Assembly: GCF_030547245.1 (NCBI RefSeq)
Contig: NZ_JAUOQT010000002.1
Coordinates: 1 to 64,000, forward strand
Direction of reading: 5' to 3'
From: Oceanihabitans sp. 2_MG-2023
Lineage (GTDB): Bacteria > Bacteroidota > Bacteroidia > Flavobacteriales > Flavobacteriaceae
Length of the DNA stretch: 64,000 bases
The translations under genes and the position numbers were made by a program. Positions 25,665-35,071 of this stretch are shown here, one piece after another; the stretch's first letter is position 1; each line of letters begins with the position of its first letter. Under the pieces are notes generated by a model that worked only from the letters and a program-made list of their open reading frames with translations, was not told the origin of the DNA and did not search any database.

Positions 25665-26111
25665 ATGAAAAAATTATTAATTATAGCATTAGCCTTAGTA
25701 ACCATTCAAGTTAGTGCTCAAGACAAAAAAGAGAGAAAACATAGAGGTGCAGATTTAGCTCCAGAAGAAATGGCTCAATTACAAACTAAAAAAATGACTT
25801 TAGATTTAGATCTAACGGAAGCACAACAAAAAGAAATTGGTGTCCTTAATTTAGAAAATGCCAAAGCTAGAAAAGCAAAAATGGAGGCTAGAAAAAGTAG
25901 AAAAGAATCGGATGAAAAACCTAGCAAAGAAGAAATGCTTAAAATGCAGAATGACAGATTAGATGCTCAAATTGCTACAAAACAAAAAATGAAAAGCATT
26001 TTAAATGCAGAGCAATATGCTAAATGGGAAAAGCAACAAGGGAAAAGAAAGCATAAAATGGATGAGAAAAGCAGAAAAGGAAAGCGCAAAGGCGGAGCAA
26101 ATCAAGAATAG
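25665..26111 (+). CDS. DUF4890-like periplasmic helical protein
   Basis: The 148-residue protein has a signal peptide (ending VSAQ at about 19) and a highly charged Lys/Glu-rich helical body. It contains the LTEAQQKEIGVLNLENA and MKSILNAEQYAKWEKQQ blocks that resemble Spy/CpxP-type or DUF4890 proteins. The tail is very basic (KRKHKMDEKSRKGKRKGG). A chaperone-like or metal-response role is suggested only by family resemblance. It is divergent from the M49 gene and ends at a strong terminator. Confidence 0.65.
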   Translation: MKKLLIIALALVTIQVSAQDKKERKHRGADLAPEEMAQLQTKKMTLDLDLTEAQQKEIGVLNLENAKARKAKMEARKSRKESDEKPSKEEMLKMQNDRLDAQIATKQKMKSILNAEQYAKWEKQQGKRKHKMDEKSRKGKRKGGANQE

Positions 26112-26128
26112 TTAGTTAGTTTTTTTTT

Positions 26129-26165
26129 AGCACCTTAAAGGAGAAATCCTTTAAGGTGCTTTTAT
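26129..26165. terminator. Bidirectional intrinsic terminator
   Basis: AGCACCTTAAAGGA pairs perfectly with TCCTTTAAGGTGCT around a GAAA tetraloop, with T-tracts on both strands. It lies between the DUF4890 and hemL genes. Confidence 0.92.
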
Positions 26166-26167
26166 TT

Positions 26168-27454
26168 TTATAAGGTTTTTGCTACTGTATCTACTGCACG
26201 TATTGTTTTATCTAAATCGGTATAAGTTAAAGCATCCGTAATAAACCATGTTTCAAAAGCACTTGGCGCAATATAAATTCCTTCATTTAACATACCATGA
26301 AAGAACTTTTTAAAAGTGTCGTTATTTCCTTCGGCTGAAGTTTTAAAATCTAAAACTTCACCTTCAGCAAAATGCACAGAAATCATGGACCCTATTCTAT
26401 TTATAGTATGTATTATATTGTTTTGGTTTAAAACCTTAGTAATTCCTTTATGTAAATACTCGGTTTTTTCAGCAAGGCGATTATAAATTTCGGCATCTTT
26501 ATTTAATTCTTGTAACATAGCTAAACCTGCAGCCATTGCTAATGGGTTTCCACTTAAAGTTCCTGCTTGATATACAGGACCAAGAGGAGCTAAACAACTC
26601 ATAATTTCTTTATTAGCAGCAAAAGCACCAACCGGTAATCCTCCTCCTATTACTTTACCAAAACAAACAATATCTGCTTTTATGGTGTACAGTTCTTGAG
26701 CTCCTCCTTTTGCAAGTCTGAAACCGGTCATAACCTCATCAAAAATTAAAAGAATATTATTTGCATCGCATACTTCTCTTAATTGTTTTAAAAAATTATT
26801 TTTTGGAGGAATACATCCCATATTACCAGCAACTGGCTCTAGAATAATACAAGCTATTTCGTTTTTATTGGCTTCAATAATTTGCTTTACATTTTCTATA
26901 TTATTATAAGCTGCAAGTAAGGTATCTTTTGCTGTACCGTCCGTTACTCCTGGGCTATTTGGCGACCCAAAAGTCACCGCTCCACTACCAGCTTGAATTA
27001 AAAACGAATCGCTATGACCATGGTAGCAGCCTGCAAATTTAATAATCTTGTCTTTACCTGTAAAACCTCGAGCAAGGCGAACTGCACTCATGCAAGCTTC
27101 TGTTCCAGAATTTACAAAACGAATCATTTCGATATTTGGAACCATTGCAACTGCTAATGCTGCAATTTGCGTTTCAATTTCGGTAGGTGTCCCAAAAGAT
27201 GTTCCTTTTTTTGTCTTTTCTACAACAGCATCAACAACTGGTTTAAAAGCATGACCAAGTATCATTGGTCCCCAAGAATTAATATAATCTATATATTGGT
27301 TATTATCTTCATCTATTAAATAAGCTCCTTTTGCTTCTTTAATAAATATTGGTGTACCTCCTACAGCTTTAAAAGCTCTTACAGGTGAATTTACTCCGCC
27401 TGGTATTACTTTTTCAGCTTCTGTAAATAATGCACTACTACGTATATAATTCAT
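26168..27454 (-). CDS. hemL: Glutamate-1-semialdehyde 2,1-aminomutase
   Basis: HemL converts glutamate-1-semialdehyde to 5-aminolevulinate, an early step of haem synthesis by the C5 route. The 428-residue length is normal. Characteristic blocks are [16 protein letters not shown] at the start, [36 protein letters not shown] and the PLP-lysine region [15 protein letters not shown]. It is the last gene of a three-gene unit with the glucosaminidase (5-base gap) and the PLP deaminase-like gene. Confidence 0.96.
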   Translation of the reverse strand: MNYIRSSALFTEAEKVIPGGVNSPVRAFKAVGGTPIFIKEAKGAYLIDEDNNQYIDYINSWGPMILGHAFKPVVDAVVEKTKKGTSFGTPTEIETQIAALAVAMVPNIEMIRFVNSGTEACMSAVRLARGFTGKDKIIKFAGCYHGHSDSFLIQAGSGAVTFGSPNSPGVTDGTAKDTLLAAYNNIENVKQIIEANKNEIACIILEPVAGNMGCIPPKNNFLKQLREVCDANNILLIFDEVMTGFRLAKGGAQELYTIKADIVCFGKVIGGGLPVGAFAANKEIMSCLAPLGPVYQAGTLSGNPLAMAAGLAMLQELNKDAEIYNRLAEKTEYLHKGITKVLNQNNIIHTINRIGSMISVHFAEGEVLDFKTSAEGNNDTFKKFFHGMLNEGIYIAPSAFETWFITDALTYTDLDKTIRAVDTVAKTL

Positions 27455-27459
27455 AAAAT

Positions 27460-28257
27460 TTAATAATCTTTTGGTATTGGTTTTACATATAATACTTGCC
27501 CTACAAACAAACCTGTATCATTTAAACCATTTAATTCTTGAAGTTCTTGAACTGTAATTTTATATTTTTTAGAAATAGAATATAAAGTATCTCCTTTTGC
27601 TACAGTATACTTATCATTATTCGCTGCATTTTTTCCTAAAACTTCTGCATCAAATCGATACAACTGATAACGTTCAATTAAGCTAATTAACTTTACAGGG
27701 TATTTTCTATCTGTAGCATAACCAGCAGCTCGTAATCCTTTTGCCCAAGATTGGTAATCATCTTGTTCAAAATCAAACAAATTACTATATCTTTTTCGTC
27801 CTGTTAAGAATAACGAATGGTCTCTAAAGGAATATTTCGAATTATTATATTTTCGGAAACATTCTTGAGATGCATCATCATCATGATAAATTTTAGCTCC
27901 TGTCCAATCATGACATTTAATACCAAAGTGGTTATTCGCCTCAACTGAAAGTCTTCCTTTTCCTGAAGCCGATTCTAAAATACCTTGAGCTAAGGTAATA
28001 CTAGCAGGAATACCATATTTACGCATTTCATCTTGAGCTATATCACTATAAATAGCAATATACTCTTCGGTAGAATTTGCATAAACTTCAGGAGTAGTTG
28101 GAGTAATTTCTGGTGTGGTTACTTCTTGTTGTTTTGGTTCTATTTCAGTAGTCTTATTTACTACTTCCCTTTTATCTTTTTTAGTAACAACTTTTTTACT
28201 GGAGCCGCAACTAAACATAAAAAAAGTTAGGCAGCTTATTACAATTATTTTCTTCAT
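27460..28257 (-). CDS. Glucosaminidase lipoprotein with LysM domain
   Basis: The 265-residue protein has a lipobox (MFSC), a Lys/Thr/Glu linker and a GH73-type N-acetylglucosaminidase domain at about 65-205 ([18 protein letters not shown] with the catalytic Glu, [11 protein letters not shown]). The C-terminal LysM repeat at about 218-262 ([27 protein letters not shown]) binds peptidoglycan. It should trim glycan strands in the periplasm. It lies 5 bases from hemL and 3 bases from the deaminase gene, so the three are one operon despite unrelated functions. Confidence 0.9.
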   Translation of the reverse strand: MKKIIVISCLTFFMFSCGSSKKVVTKKDKREVVNKTTEIEPKQQEVTTPEITPTTPEVYANSTEEYIAIYSDIAQDEMRKYGIPASITLAQGILESASGKGRLSVEANNHFGIKCHDWTGAKIYHDDDASQECFRKYNNSKYSFRDHSLFLTGRKRYSNLFDFEQDDYQSWAKGLRAAGYATDRKYPVKLISLIERYQLYRFDAEVLGKNAANNDKYTVAKGDTLYSISKKYKITVQELQELNGLNDTGLFVGQVLYVKPIPKDY

Positions 28258-28260
28258 TTT

Positions 28261-29148
28261 TTATTGAATCAATGGTAAATTCTTCTTTTTTAAAACGGTA
28301 TTCATACCTTCTATACCTTGTAATCCTCCAGTATGAATAATTAATATTTTAGATTGCTTCGGAAAAAAATCTTTTGCAATTAAATCCTGTATACCATAAA
28401 GCATTTTCCCTGTATAAACGGGGTCTAATGGTATCTTATGTTCTTCTTTGAAAGTATTTATAAACCGTATTAATACTTCGTTTGCTTTAGCATACCCTCC
28501 AAAATGATAATCTGTTATTAATTCCCAATTTGTTTTGGTTGTAAATTTAGTAATTTCTTCTTGTAAAAAGTCTCCTTTTAACGCTGGAAATCCAAGAATT
28601 TTTTGATGCGGAAAACTTGCATTAATTATTCCTGATATTGTACCTCCTGTTCCTACAGGGCAGCAGATATAATCGTATACTTCATCTCCTTCTTCTAAAA
28701 TTTCCTCACATCCTTTTACAGCTAATTTGTTAGTTCCTCCTTCTGGAATTAAATAAAAATCACCAAACTGTAGCTCTAAGTTTTCAATAAATAGTTTAGA
28801 TCCTTTGTTTCTAAATTCATCACGTGAAATAAATTGAAATTGCATTCCCTGCTGTTTAGCAAAACTTAAAGTAGGGTTTCCGTTTATTTTATTTTTTAAC
28901 TCTTCACCTCTAACAACACCTATTGTTTCAAAACCAAAAATATTACCTGCAGCAGCAACTGCTGCAATGTGATTAGAATAAGCACCTCCAAAGGTTAATA
29001 AAGTTCTTTTTTTTTGATTCTTAGCTTCTATGATATTATACTTTAGTTTATGCAACTTATTACCAGAAACAAACGCGTGATTCTTGTAAATATTCTTTAC
29101 AAAAACCTGAAAATCAGAAGTTAAATTAATTTTAACAGTTAAACCCAT
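28261..29148 (-). CDS. PLP-dependent deaminase (ACC deaminase / D-cysteine desulfhydrase family)
   Basis: This 295-residue fold-type II PLP enzyme has the PLP-lysine region GNKLHKLKYN (about 30-39), the substrate loop TFGGAYSNHIAA and the phosphate-binding segment CPVGTGGTISG. The family covers 1-aminocyclopropane-1-carboxylate deaminase and D-cysteine desulfhydrase; the shorter flavobacterial form probably acts on a D-amino acid rather than ACC, but I cannot decide from residues alone. It is the first gene of the operon with the glucosaminidase and hemL. No signal peptide is present. Confidence 0.82.
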   Translation of the reverse strand: MGLTVKINLTSDFQVFVKNIYKNHAFVSGNKLHKLKYNIIEAKNQKKRTLLTFGGAYSNHIAAVAAAGNIFGFETIGVVRGEELKNKINGNPTLSFAKQQGMQFQFISRDEFRNKGSKLFIENLELQFGDFYLIPEGGTNKLAVKGCEEILEEGDEVYDYICCPVGTGGTISGIINASFPHQKILGFPALKGDFLQEEITKFTTKTNWELITDYHFGGYAKANEVLIRFINTFKEEHKIPLDPVYTGKMLYGIQDLIAKDFFPKQSKILIIHTGGLQGIEGMNTVLKKKNLPLIQ

Positions 29149-29338
29149 CTTTTAAACGAAAAATCACACATTATTATTAATTTTATTCTATTTTAGCTAT
29201 AAGTGTTAATATTCTGTTATTTTTTAATCAAAATCGTTAAAAAACAAAATATAACACATTAAAGGATTCCCAAAATCTACATAAATATTATCTTACAATA
29301 TCTTTTTGATATAAACTTATGTTCCAAATTTAAAGTTT

Positions 29339-32300
29339 ATGATGAAAACACTACACTCTAAGACCGCAAATCTGCGTTGCAAAAAAATGCAATTTATAAT
29401 TAAATTACCTATTATTTGTTTACTACTATTATTTTCTACGAATACTTTTGGGCAAGGCACAAGTTGTGCAACTGCCACTACACTAAACATTGACGGAGTT
29501 TGTGATTCTGGAAATATTTCAGACAATACTCAAGACCTTCCTAATATTGCTTCTTGCAATGGTTTTGCGAACTTTAAAAGGGAAGGCTGGTACACTTTTA
29601 CAGTAACAACTGGACCTTTAGACATAAATATAACTGCATTATCAAATAATCGAAACCTATTTTTACAATTAATAAGCTCAACTTCTTCTTGTACAGGATT
29701 ATCACAAATAAATTGTGCAAACAATGATACTGCAAATAATTCAGCACAAACCGAAACAATTAATGCAACTTTAAATAATGGCATTTATTATATAAAAGTA
29801 GCAAATGTTTCTGGTGGTAATAATCCTATGACGTTAAATAGTATATGCGTAACGTCTTCAGCACCTCTAGCTAACGATGACTGCTCAACTGCAACAACAT
29901 TAAACTGTGGTGATACAAATATATCTGGATCAACCATAGGTAGTTCTAATACTACAATCTCTACTGGTTGCACAATAAGCAACTATGGAGTTTGGTACTC
30001 ATTTATTGGAGATGGGCAACAAACAACAATATCATCAACTTCATCAGGCGGTTGGGATCATGAAATGAACATAGTAAGTGGTAGTTGTGGCACCTTAACA
30101 AATATTAGCTGTGAAGATAGTGATTTTACAAATGGTACAGAAAGTTACACCTTTACTAGTTCTATAGGAACCAACTATTATATATATATAGCTCATTGGG
30201 ATTCTACAAGTGCAACAACAGGTAACTTTACCATTTCTAGGACATGCTCAACGCCACCAACTACTCCTACTAACGACGACTGCTCAGCAGCAGTAACATT
30301 AAACTGTGGCGATAATATTGCAGGCACGACAAATAATTCAACAGCAGCGAGTAGTGGCACGGGTTGTTCTATTAGTGACTATGGCGTTTGGTACACCTTT
30401 ACAGGAGATGGAATAGAGACTACTATTACTACAGATGCAGCTGCTAGTTTTGATCATGAAATGGCTATTGCAAGTGGTAGTTGCGGTTCTTTAACTAATA
30501 TTACTTGTGAAGATAGTACTGGAAACGGAGGTATTGAAAGCTATACTTTCACTCCTATTCTTGGTGTGGAATATTATATTTATATAGCAGATTACTACAC
30601 ATATGGTGGAGCAACAGATACTGGAAATTTCACTATTTCTAGAACTTGTGTTTCTGCGTGTACACCACCAACAGCACAACCAACAAACTTAACGTTTGGA
30701 ACTATAACAGATAATTCTATTGACGGAAGCTTTACAGCTTCTGCACCAGCATCCAGCAACTATCTTGTATTAATGAATACTACAGGCACTACTCCTACTC
30801 CTCCAACAAACACAACCTCGTATGCAATTGGGAATACGACACTTGGAGCAACCGTAGTAGATAATGATGAAAATACAAATTTTACAGCTACCGGATTAAA
30901 CCCAACTACAACGTATTATTTCTTTATTTATTCCTTTAATGATTTTGGTTGCTTTGGAGGACCACTTTACAATACTATAAACCCACTTACTGATAATGAA
31001 ACCACTTTAATAGCAACCTATTGTATTCCATCATCTACAGACACAAGCAACTACATTGATGATTTTATTACAACAGGAGCTATAAATAACATTAACCATA
31101 CAAATTCTGGTTTTTCAACAGCTGGCTATGGAGATTTTACTTCTATGGTCGTTGAACAACTTACAGGATCTAATGTAGATTTTACTATTAATTTTGTTGG
31201 AGGTACTTACGAAACTAATATTTGGGTAGATTGGAATAATGATACAGATTTTGATGATGCCAATGAAAAGGTATTTGAAACTGCTGGATATAGCGACCCA
31301 ACAATAGGTAGTTTTACCGTTCTTGGAACAGCAGCACCAGGAAACTATAGAATGCGTATACGATCAGATTGGTTAAATTCTGATCCAGACCCTTGTGGTT
31401 ATGACGACGATAGTGAAACTCATGATTACACTTTAACAGTCACTCCTTTAAATTGTACAGACAACCCTGTTAGTTTAACAGGAATTACTACATCTACTAC
31501 CACTGGAACGATTAGTTGGACAGATCCCGCACCCGCTCCTGCAAACGGGTATGAATATATTGTTTCTACAGATAATACTACAGGAACTCCTGGTGGTGAT
31601 ATTTCTGGAACTACTACTGGAACTACGGTTAATCTTACTGGATTAACAGCTGGAACTACATACTATGTATTCGTAAGAGGAATTTGTAATGCAGTAGACT
31701 TTGGCGTTTGGATTACCACAACATTCACAACTGGTTGCTCAAATATTATAACTACTCCTACTGTTTGCCCTTTAATAGCTGGAGAACAAGGAGTTGATCC
31801 TTTTACAGCTGATCCTTTTGATCCTGACCCAAGCTTTAGCTTAGACTGTACCAGTCCATCATTAACGTTACAAGCTCATTCTACAATAAGAGAAACAGAC
31901 AGTTATATTGTTGAACAAATTGCATACCCAAATCCAGCTCCAGAGTATGAGTTTCCTACATTTGGAGGAGCTGGAGTACAAACAATAGATGATGATGATG
32001 TTTGGGCTGATGCCAGAACGAATCTTGGTTTTAATTTTTGTTTTTACGGAAATACATATACAGAAACACTAGTTGGTGCTAATGGTATGATCACTTTTGA
32101 TAATTCGTATATACCAGGTTCTTATTGTGGCTATTCATTTAACGCAAATCTTCCTAGTTTGGCTGGAGCCTTATTTAACAATACCATTTATGGTGTTTAT
32201 CACGATTTAGACCCAAGGGGCTTATTAGGAACACCTATTAAAAGTCGTGTAATAGGAACTCCCGGATGTAGACAATTTATTATTTCTTGGATTGATATTC

Positions 32301-34519
32301 CAATGTTTGATGATGCAAGTAGATTGTATACTGGGATGATAGTCCTTCATGAAACTACAAATATTATTGAAGTATTTATTGAAGAAAAAAGAATAGCAAA
32401 TGGTGACGTTTATCCTTGGAATGATGGTAATGCCATTGTAGGAATACAAGGAGATGGAAATACTGGAGAAGCTATTGCTGCTCCATGTAGAAACGGTCTA
32501 GACACTAACTGGGAAACAACCAACGAAGCTTGGCGATTTGTACCAAATGGAGCTATTATTGCACCAGACTCTGTAACATGGTATTCTGCAAGCACAGGAG
32601 CTGCAGTAATAGGAACAGGATCAACTTTAACAGTAACAACACCCGACACCTACACTGCCGAAGTTACTTATACTTCTTGTGGTAATACAGTTACTTTTTC
32701 TGATGATGTTATTGTAGATCAATCCAGTAAAACATGGATGGGATATATTGATAACAATTGGTACATAGATGGTAACTGGGAACCTAACGGAGTACCAACA
32801 TCAAGCGATTGTGTCCTAATTCCAGATATCGCAGTTTCTAATGTAGACTTTCCTGTAGCAGATATTGTAAATCTAATTCCTTTACCTCCACAACCTGCAA
32901 ATGCTTTAAACTTGACTGTTGCATCTTCTGCTAGTCTTGAGGTATCATCAAACACAAAATTAATAGTTACAGATTGGATTCATTTAGATGGAACCATTAA
33001 CATAAGAAACAATGGTAGCTTAATTCAAATTAACAATGGCGCACCAAATGTTAATAACAATACTGGAAATGGAAATATCAATATGCAAAGAACAGCAACT
33101 ATAGCTAGTTCATATGATTATATCTATTGGTCATCTCCTGTTGAAGGGTTTAGTGTTTCTAATGTTTCGCCTGGGTCTTCATATATTTATGAATGGATAC
33201 CAACAATACCTGGAAATGGTGCTGGAAATTATGGAAACTGGCAAGCAACCACAGAAAACATGGTTAATGGTAAAGGATATATCATTAGAAATGTAACAGG
33301 AACACCGACACCGTCAACACCTGAATTTGTAGGTAGACCCAACAATGGAGTAATTACCAAAGCCATAACAAGAGGTAACTACAACGGAGCAGATTACGCT
33401 GGTGGAGGTAATACTATAGCTACTAACTTAGATGACAATTGGAATTTAATTGGTAATCCTTACCCTTCAGCAATTTCTGCAGATACTTTTATATCTGTAA
33501 ATGCTGCAGTAATTGCAGATGATACAAGTCCAGCTATTTCTGGAACTGTTTATTTATGGAGACATCTAGCCATCCCGAGTAACGCAATTAATGATCCTTT
33601 TTATGAAGACTTTGTTTACAATTATAATCCTAACGATTATATCGCTTATAATAGCACTGGATCTAATCCTTCTGGTTTTGGTGGAGATATAGCAGCTGGA
33701 CAATCCTTTTTTGTACTCATGGAAGATACTGCACCTGTTAACTCTACTGTTTCCTTTGATAACATTATGCGTAATGAAACATTAAACAACAGTCAGTTTT
33801 ATAGAAACTCTCAAGATAATAATCGTTCTTCAAGTATTGAAAAACATAGAATTTGGTTAGATTTAATTACTCCAAACAACACTGCAAACTCTATACTTGT
33901 GGGCTATGTAGATGGAGCTTCCAATAGTTTGGATAGACTTTATGATGGTCATGAATTAAGCGAAACTAGCACCAGGTTTTATTCTATAATTGAAGAGGAA
34001 GAATTAGGAATACAAGGAAAATCACTTCCTTTTGATGAAAACGATACTGTAGCATTAGGTATAGAAATTCCTCAAAACGGAAACTATTCTATTGCAATAA
34101 ATACTTTAGACGGATTATTTCAAAACACGAATCAAGCTATTTATATTGAAGACACTTACACAAACCTAATACATAATTTACGAATTAACCCTTATAGTTT
34201 TAATATTGATTCAGGAACTTACAATGACCGATTTATATTAAGATATACTGATGAATCATTAAGTGTGGATAATTTTGAAATTTCAGGATTAGAAATTTTA
34301 GCGCCTAACAATAAATACATTAAAGTGAAATCTGGAAACAGTAACATTGAAACAGTTATTGTATATGATCTTTTAGGAAGAACTTTAATTAATCAAACAG
34401 AAATTAATGCTTCTGAAATTACATTCAATAATAATAATTTTTCGGAAGGTGCATATATTGTAAAAGCAGTTCTTGAAAACGGAAGTCAAAAAATTCAGAA
34501 AGTAGTTTTAAAAAATTAA
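29339..34519 (+). CDS. Giant T9SS cargo protein with GEVED and FnIII domains
   Basis: The 1726-residue secreted protein has a signal peptide (hydrophobic PIICLLLLFSTNTFGQ; the start could be the ATG at 29339, 29342 or a later Met). Three N-terminal jelly-roll-like repeats follow (CATATTLN, DDCSTATTLNCGD, DDCSAAVTLNCGD), each with a YGVWY(S/T)F core in the second and third. After them come an FnIII-like domain, a GEVED domain (NIWVDWNNDTDFDD...MRIRSDW), a second FnIII and a large beta domain. The C-terminus (about 1650-1726: VIVYDLLGRTLINQ, GAYIVKAVLENG) is a T9SS type A sorting domain. It is probably a cell-surface adhesin; no catalytic site is seen. Confidence 0.9.
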   Translation: MMKTLHSKTANLRCKKMQFIIKLPIICLLLLFSTNTFGQGTSCATATTLNIDGVCDSGNISDNTQDLPNIASCNGFANFKREGWYTFTVTTGPLDINITALSNNRNLFLQLISSTSSCTGLSQINCANNDTANNSAQTETINATLNNGIYYIKVANVSGGNNPMTLNSICVTSSAPLANDDCSTATTLNCGDTNISGSTIGSSNTTISTGCTISNYGVWYSFIGDGQQTTISSTSSGGWDHEMNIVSGSCGTLTNISCEDSDFTNGTESYTFTSSIGTNYYIYIAHWDSTSATTGNFTISRTCSTPPTTPTNDDCSAAVTLNCGDNIAGTTNNSTAASSGTGCSISDYGVWYTFTGDGIETTITTDAAASFDHEMAIASGSCGSLTNITCEDSTGNGGIESYTFTPILGVEYYIYIADYYTYGGATDTGNFTISRTCVSACTPPTAQPTNLTFGTITDNSIDGSFTASAPASSNYLVLMNTTGTTPTPPTNTTSYAIGNTTLGATVVDNDENTNFTATGLNPTTTYYFFIYSFNDFGCFGGPLYNTINPLTDNETTLIATYCIPSSTDTSNYIDDFITTGAINNINHTNSGFSTAGYGDFTSMVVEQLTGSNVDFTINFVGGTYETNIWVDWNNDTDFDDANEKVFETAGYSDPTIGSFTVLGTAAPGNYRMRIRSDWLNSDPDPCGYDDDSETHDYTLTVTPLNCTDNPVSLTGITTSTTTGTISWTDPAPAPANGYEYIVSTDNTTGTPGGDISGTTTGTTVNLTGLTAGTTYYVFVRGICNAVDFGVWITTTFTTGCSNIITTPTVCPLIAGEQGVDPFTADPFDPDPSFSLDCTSPSLTLQAHSTIRETDSYIVEQIAYPNPAPEYEFPTFGGAGVQTIDDDDVWADARTNLGFNFCFYGNTYTETLVGANGMITFDNSYIPGSYCGYSFNANLPSLAGALFNNTIYGVYHDLDPRGLLGTPIKSRVIGTPGCRQFIISWIDIPMFDDASRLYTGMIVLHETTNIIEVFIEEKRIANGDVYPWNDGNAIVGIQGDGNTGEAIAAPCRNGLDTNWETTNEAWRFVPNGAIIAPDSVTWYSASTGAAVIGTGSTLTVTTPDTYTAEVTYTSCGNTVTFSDDVIVDQSSKTWMGYIDNNWYIDGNWEPNGVPTSSDCVLIPDIAVSNVDFPVADIVNLIPLPPQPANALNLTVASSASLEVSSNTKLIVTDWIHLDGTINIRNNGSLIQINNGAPNVNNNTGNGNINMQRTATIASSYDYIYWSSPVEGFSVSNVSPGSSYIYEWIPTIPGNGAGNYGNWQATTENMVNGKGYIIRNVTGTPTPSTPEFVGRPNNGVITKAITRGNYNGADYAGGGNTIATNLDDNWNLIGNPYPSAISADTFISVNAAVIADDTSPAISGTVYLWRHLAIPSNAINDPFYEDFVYNYNPNDYIAYNSTGSNPSGFGGDIAAGQSFFVLMEDTAPVNSTVSFDNIMRNETLNNSQFYRNSQDNNRSSSIEKHRIWLDLITPNNTANSILVGYVDGASNSLDRLYDGHELSETSTRFYSIIEEEELGIQGKSLPFDENDTVALGIEIPQNGNYSIAINTLDGLFQNTNQAIYIEDTYTNLIHNLRINPYSFNIDSGTYNDRFILRYTDESLSVDNFEISGLEILAPNNKYIKVKSGNSNIETVIVYDLLGRTLINQTEINASEITFNNNNFSEGAYIVKAVLENGSQKIQKVVLKN

Positions 34520-34851
34520 TAATACTTTAAAAACTTCCAAAACGACCTTGATTTTAAATAATCAAGGTCGTTTTCATTTATATAAGCCTCTCTTTCAAAA
34601 GATATATTTCTATAAGCTTGATGCCAATCTCTTAACTGTACTAATCCAATTAAAAACTCAATAAAATACAAAATATAAAATGGAATAATTAATAATTCTA
34701 ACTGCTGTCTTAAATGAATTTTTTCATGATTAATTAAAACCTTATTCTTCATTAAACTAGTATACTTTAAAAACACAAAAGGAAAAATAGTAATCCCAGT
34801 ATACCCTCTAGGAACCATATATTTTGAAATAAAAATCATACTTAACACCAT
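34516..34851 (-). CDS. Small membrane protein with HExxH-like motif
   Basis: The 111-residue product has hydrophobic segments at about 1-30 and 52-70 and a central HEKIHLRQQ followed by FEREAYINEND, which has the order of a HExxH zinc motif plus a downstream Glu, as in minimal M48/M56-like peptidases. The family is unrecognised, so a peptidase role is only possible. Its last codons contain the terminator hairpin of the convergent giant gene, and the two stop codons overlap by two bases. Confidence 0.6.
   Translation of the reverse strand: MVLSMIFISKYMVPRGYTGITIFPFVFLKYTSLMKNKVLINHEKIHLRQQLELLIIPFYILYFIEFLIGLVQLRDWHQAYRNISFEREAYINENDLDYLKSRSFWKFLKYY
34539..34574 (+). terminator. Terminator of the giant gene embedded in the convergent coding sequence
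   Basis: AAAACGACCTTGATT pairs with AATCAAGGTCGTTTT over a 6-base loop (TTAAAT). The hairpin lies wholly within the last 20 codons of the minus-strand small membrane protein gene, encoding its DLDYLKSRSF region. Confidence 0.75.
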
Positions 34852-34874
34852 TCAAAAATCAAACCAAATTACAT

Positions 34875-34882
34875 TATATTTG
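34875..34882 (+). promoter_or_regulatory. -7 promoter box just before the DUF5522 start
   Basis: TATATTTG fits TAnnTTTG exactly and ends 4 bases before the ATG at 34887. If used, transcription would begin at or very near the start codon, giving a leaderless or nearly leaderless mRNA. Confidence 0.4.
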
Positions 34883-34886
34883 TTAC

Positions 34887-35060
34887 ATGAAGAAATTTGT
34901 TCCAATAGAAGAAGGCGATTATTACTTAACTCCAGAAGGCTACAAATGTTTCACTGCACAATACCATTTAAAACGTGGTTACTGTTGCGAGAGTGGATGT
35001 AGACATTGTCCTTATGGGTATAATTCTTCTACTTCAGGTAAAACAATTAAAAAAAAGTAA
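34887..35060 (+). CDS. DUF5522-like small Cys-rich protein
   Basis: The 57-residue product starts MKKFVPIEEGDYYLTPEG and contains CFTAQYHLKRGYCCESGCRHCPYGY. The six Cys in that segment, with the CCxxxCRHCPY core, are typical of DUF5522 and suggest a metal or zinc site. The basic tail is short. Function is unknown. The gene ends 11 bases before the urocanate hydratase ATG, so the two should be co-transcribed. Confidence 0.85.
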   Translation: MKKFVPIEEGDYYLTPEGYKCFTAQYHLKRGYCCESGCRHCPYGYNSSTSGKTIKKK

Positions 35061-35071
35061 AGCAAATTATA

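Noticed and set aside
29876-30640. Repeated DDCS..TLNCGD segments considered as a CRISPR or DNA-level tandem repeat
   Set aside because: The similarity is at protein level, with long units and third-position changes; these are repeated domains of one secreted protein.
33738-33745. TGTTAACT inside the giant T9SS gene, and GTTAAC in paaC, paaA and the thiolase gene
   Set aside because: They lie inside coding sequence and I saw no ATTAA box at the required 16-base spacing.
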